Below are positions 32,808-33,803 of a stretch of DNA of 33,803 nucleotides, piece by piece. Source of the DNA: Lachnospiraceae bacterium (GTDB lineage: Bacteria; Bacillota; Clostridia; Lachnospirales; Lachnospiraceae); NCBI GenBank assembly GCA_017441825.1, contig JAFRVD010000018.1, forward strand, positions 1 through 33,803, given 5' to 3'. A program made the translations under genes and the position numbers. The notes under the pieces were generated by a model. The model saw only the letters and a list, made by a program, of their open reading frames with translations. It made no database searches and was not told where the DNA came from. Numbering within the stretch: the stretch's first letter is position 1; each line of letters starts with the position of its first letter.

Positions 32808-32812
32808 ATATT
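32784..32812 (+). promoter_or_regulatory. Sigma-A promoter of nrdD
   Basis: TTGACA (32784-32789) and TATATT (32807-32812) have a 17-base spacer; the start near 32819 gives a leader of about 54 bases. Confidence 0.85.
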
Positions 32813-32872
32813 AATCAAGTACGTTGAGAAAACTGCCTTTACGGCACGCAATAAAAAGAGGGAGAAAACACC

Positions 32873-33803
32873 ATGTATCAGGTAATCAAGAGAGACGGGA
32901 AAGTAGTCGATTTCAATCTGACTAAGATCTGCGACGCCATCGTCAAGGCGTTTGACGCGTGCGAGATCCAGTCCCATCCGGACATCATCGATTTCCTCGG
33001 CCTGAAAGTTACGGCGGACTTCCAGTCCAAGATCAAGGACGATACTATCACCGTGGAGGAGATCCAGGACAGCGTGGAATCCGTCCTGATCCGCGCGGGC
33101 TACGATGAAGTCGCGAAGGCATACATCCTCTATCGTAAGCAGCGGGAGAAATTCCGCAACCTGTCCTCTACGCTTCTTGATTACAAGGACGTAGTGGACA
33201 ACTATCTGAAGATCAACGACTGGCGCGTAAAGGAAAACTCCACCGTCACGTATTCCGTGGGCGGACTGATCCTTTCGAACTCCGGCGCCATTACGGCCAA
33301 CTACTGGCTGTCCGAGGTCTACGACGAAGAGATCGGCAACGCGCACAGGAACGCGGACATCCACATCCACGACCTGTCCATGCTGACGGGCTACTGTGCC
33401 GGCTGGTCCTTAAAGCAGCTCATCCAGGAAGGCCTGGGCGGCGTTCCCGGGAAGATCACGTCTTCTCCGGCGGGCCACCTTTCCACGCTGTGCAACCAGA
33501 TGGTCAACTTCCTCGGCATCATGCAGAACGAGTGGGCAGGCGCACAGGCGTTCTCAAGCTTTGACACGTACCTTGCGCCGTTCGTCAAGGTGGACAACCT
33601 TTCCTACAAGGAAGTCAAGCAGTGCATCCAGTCCTTCGTATACGGCGTGAACACGCCGTCCCGCTGGGGCACGCAGTCTCCGTTTACGAACATTACCCTG
33701 GACTGGACCGTCCCGGCCGACCTTGCCGAACTCAACTGCATCGTGGGCGGCAAAGAGCTGGACTTCAAGTACAAGGACTGCAAGCGTGAGATGGACATGG
33801 TCA
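32873..33803 (+). CDS. nrdD: Anaerobic ribonucleoside-triphosphate reductase, N-terminal part
   Basis: The first 310 codons of class III ribonucleotide reductase are present; the gene runs off the right edge, so the glycyl-radical site is outside. The N-terminus is an ATP-cone allosteric domain (VIKRDGKVVDFNLTKICDAIVKAF, to about residue 95). The NrdD core then starts with SNSGAITANYWLSEVY and DIHIHDLSMLTGYCAGWSLKQLI. The catalytic cysteine is probably the one in TGYCAGW or in a nearby conserved loop; this cannot be settled here. GAGGGAG precedes the ATG by about 10 bases. It is regulated through the paired NrdR-like sites upstream. Confidence 0.95.
   Translation, partial: MYQVIKRDGKVVDFNLTKICDAIVKAFDACEIQSHPDIIDFLGLKVTADFQSKIKDDTITVEEIQDSVESVLIRAGYDEVAKAYILYRKQREKFRNLSSTLLDYKDVVDNYLKINDWRVKENSTVTYSVGGLILSNSGAITANYWLSEVYDEEIGNAHRNADIHIHDLSMLTGYCAGWSLKQLIQEGLGGVPGKITSSPAGHLSTLCNQMVNFLGIMQNEWAGAQAFSSFDTYLAPFVKVDNLSYKEVKQCIQSFVYGVNTPSRWGTQSPFTNITLDWTVPADLAELNCIVGGKELDFKYKDCKREMDMV

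Overview
The window looks like chromosome from a moderately GC-rich anaerobic member of the Clostridia (Bacillota). The evidence is AGGAGG-type ribosome binding sites, sigma-A promoters of the TTGACA-17-TATAAT kind, occasional TTG and GTG starts, a 2-hydroxyacyl-CoA dehydratase activase, an oxygen-sensitive class III ribonucleotide reductase, LplABC/CUT1 sugar importers and type III pantothenate kinases. A multi-hairpin repeat near 1.8 kb resembles short palindromic repeats of gut Clostridia. I cannot place it to genus. No phage, transposase or CRISPR array is visible.

Layout. 1-1.9 kb: a lone minus-strand lipoprotein, then about 0.65 kb of non-coding DNA with a repeated TTACAT/GCGGG pattern and the hairpin repeat. 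1.9-6.6 kb: a HAD phosphatase, then a tightly overlapped run of peptidase T, a homocysteine S-methyltransferase-like protein, a Pr6Pr-like membrane protein and an Mrp/NBP35 ATPase. 6.6-12 kb: tRNA-Ser(CGA), a DegV lipid-binding protein and a 1412-residue dehydratase activase. 12-14.2 kb: a minus-strand ArsR regulator and a cation:proton antiporter. 14.4-21.8 kb: an LplB/LplC/LplA sugar importer preceded by a structured leader ending in an intrinsic terminator; a three-gene GldA/GldF/GldG-like ABC-2 system is embedded, in phase with the operon, between the permeases and the binding protein. 21.8-25.5 kb: remains of an alpha/beta hydrolase, then a second CUT1 importer behind a near-consensus promoter. 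25.5-28.5 kb: GNAT acetyltransferase, YesL-like protein and lipoprotein, followed by a second Pr6Pr-like protein and a small basic protein. 28.5-30.1 kb: two tandem, divergent coaX genes on the minus strand. 30.2-33.8 kb: a TPR protein with a DUF4037 nucleotidyltransferase-like protein, then NrdG and the start of NrdD behind paired NrdR-box-like sites.

How it works together. The two importers take up oligosaccharides, probably sharing an MsmX-type ATPase encoded elsewhere. The housekeeping genes cover peptide breakdown, one-carbon/thiol metabolism, Fe-S handling, coenzyme A synthesis and anaerobic dNTP synthesis. The most unusual features are the coaX pair, whose members each lack motifs that the other keeps (a possible heteromeric kinase), the attenuator-like leader of the Lpl operon, and the ABC-2/GldG cassette inside a sugar-import operon.
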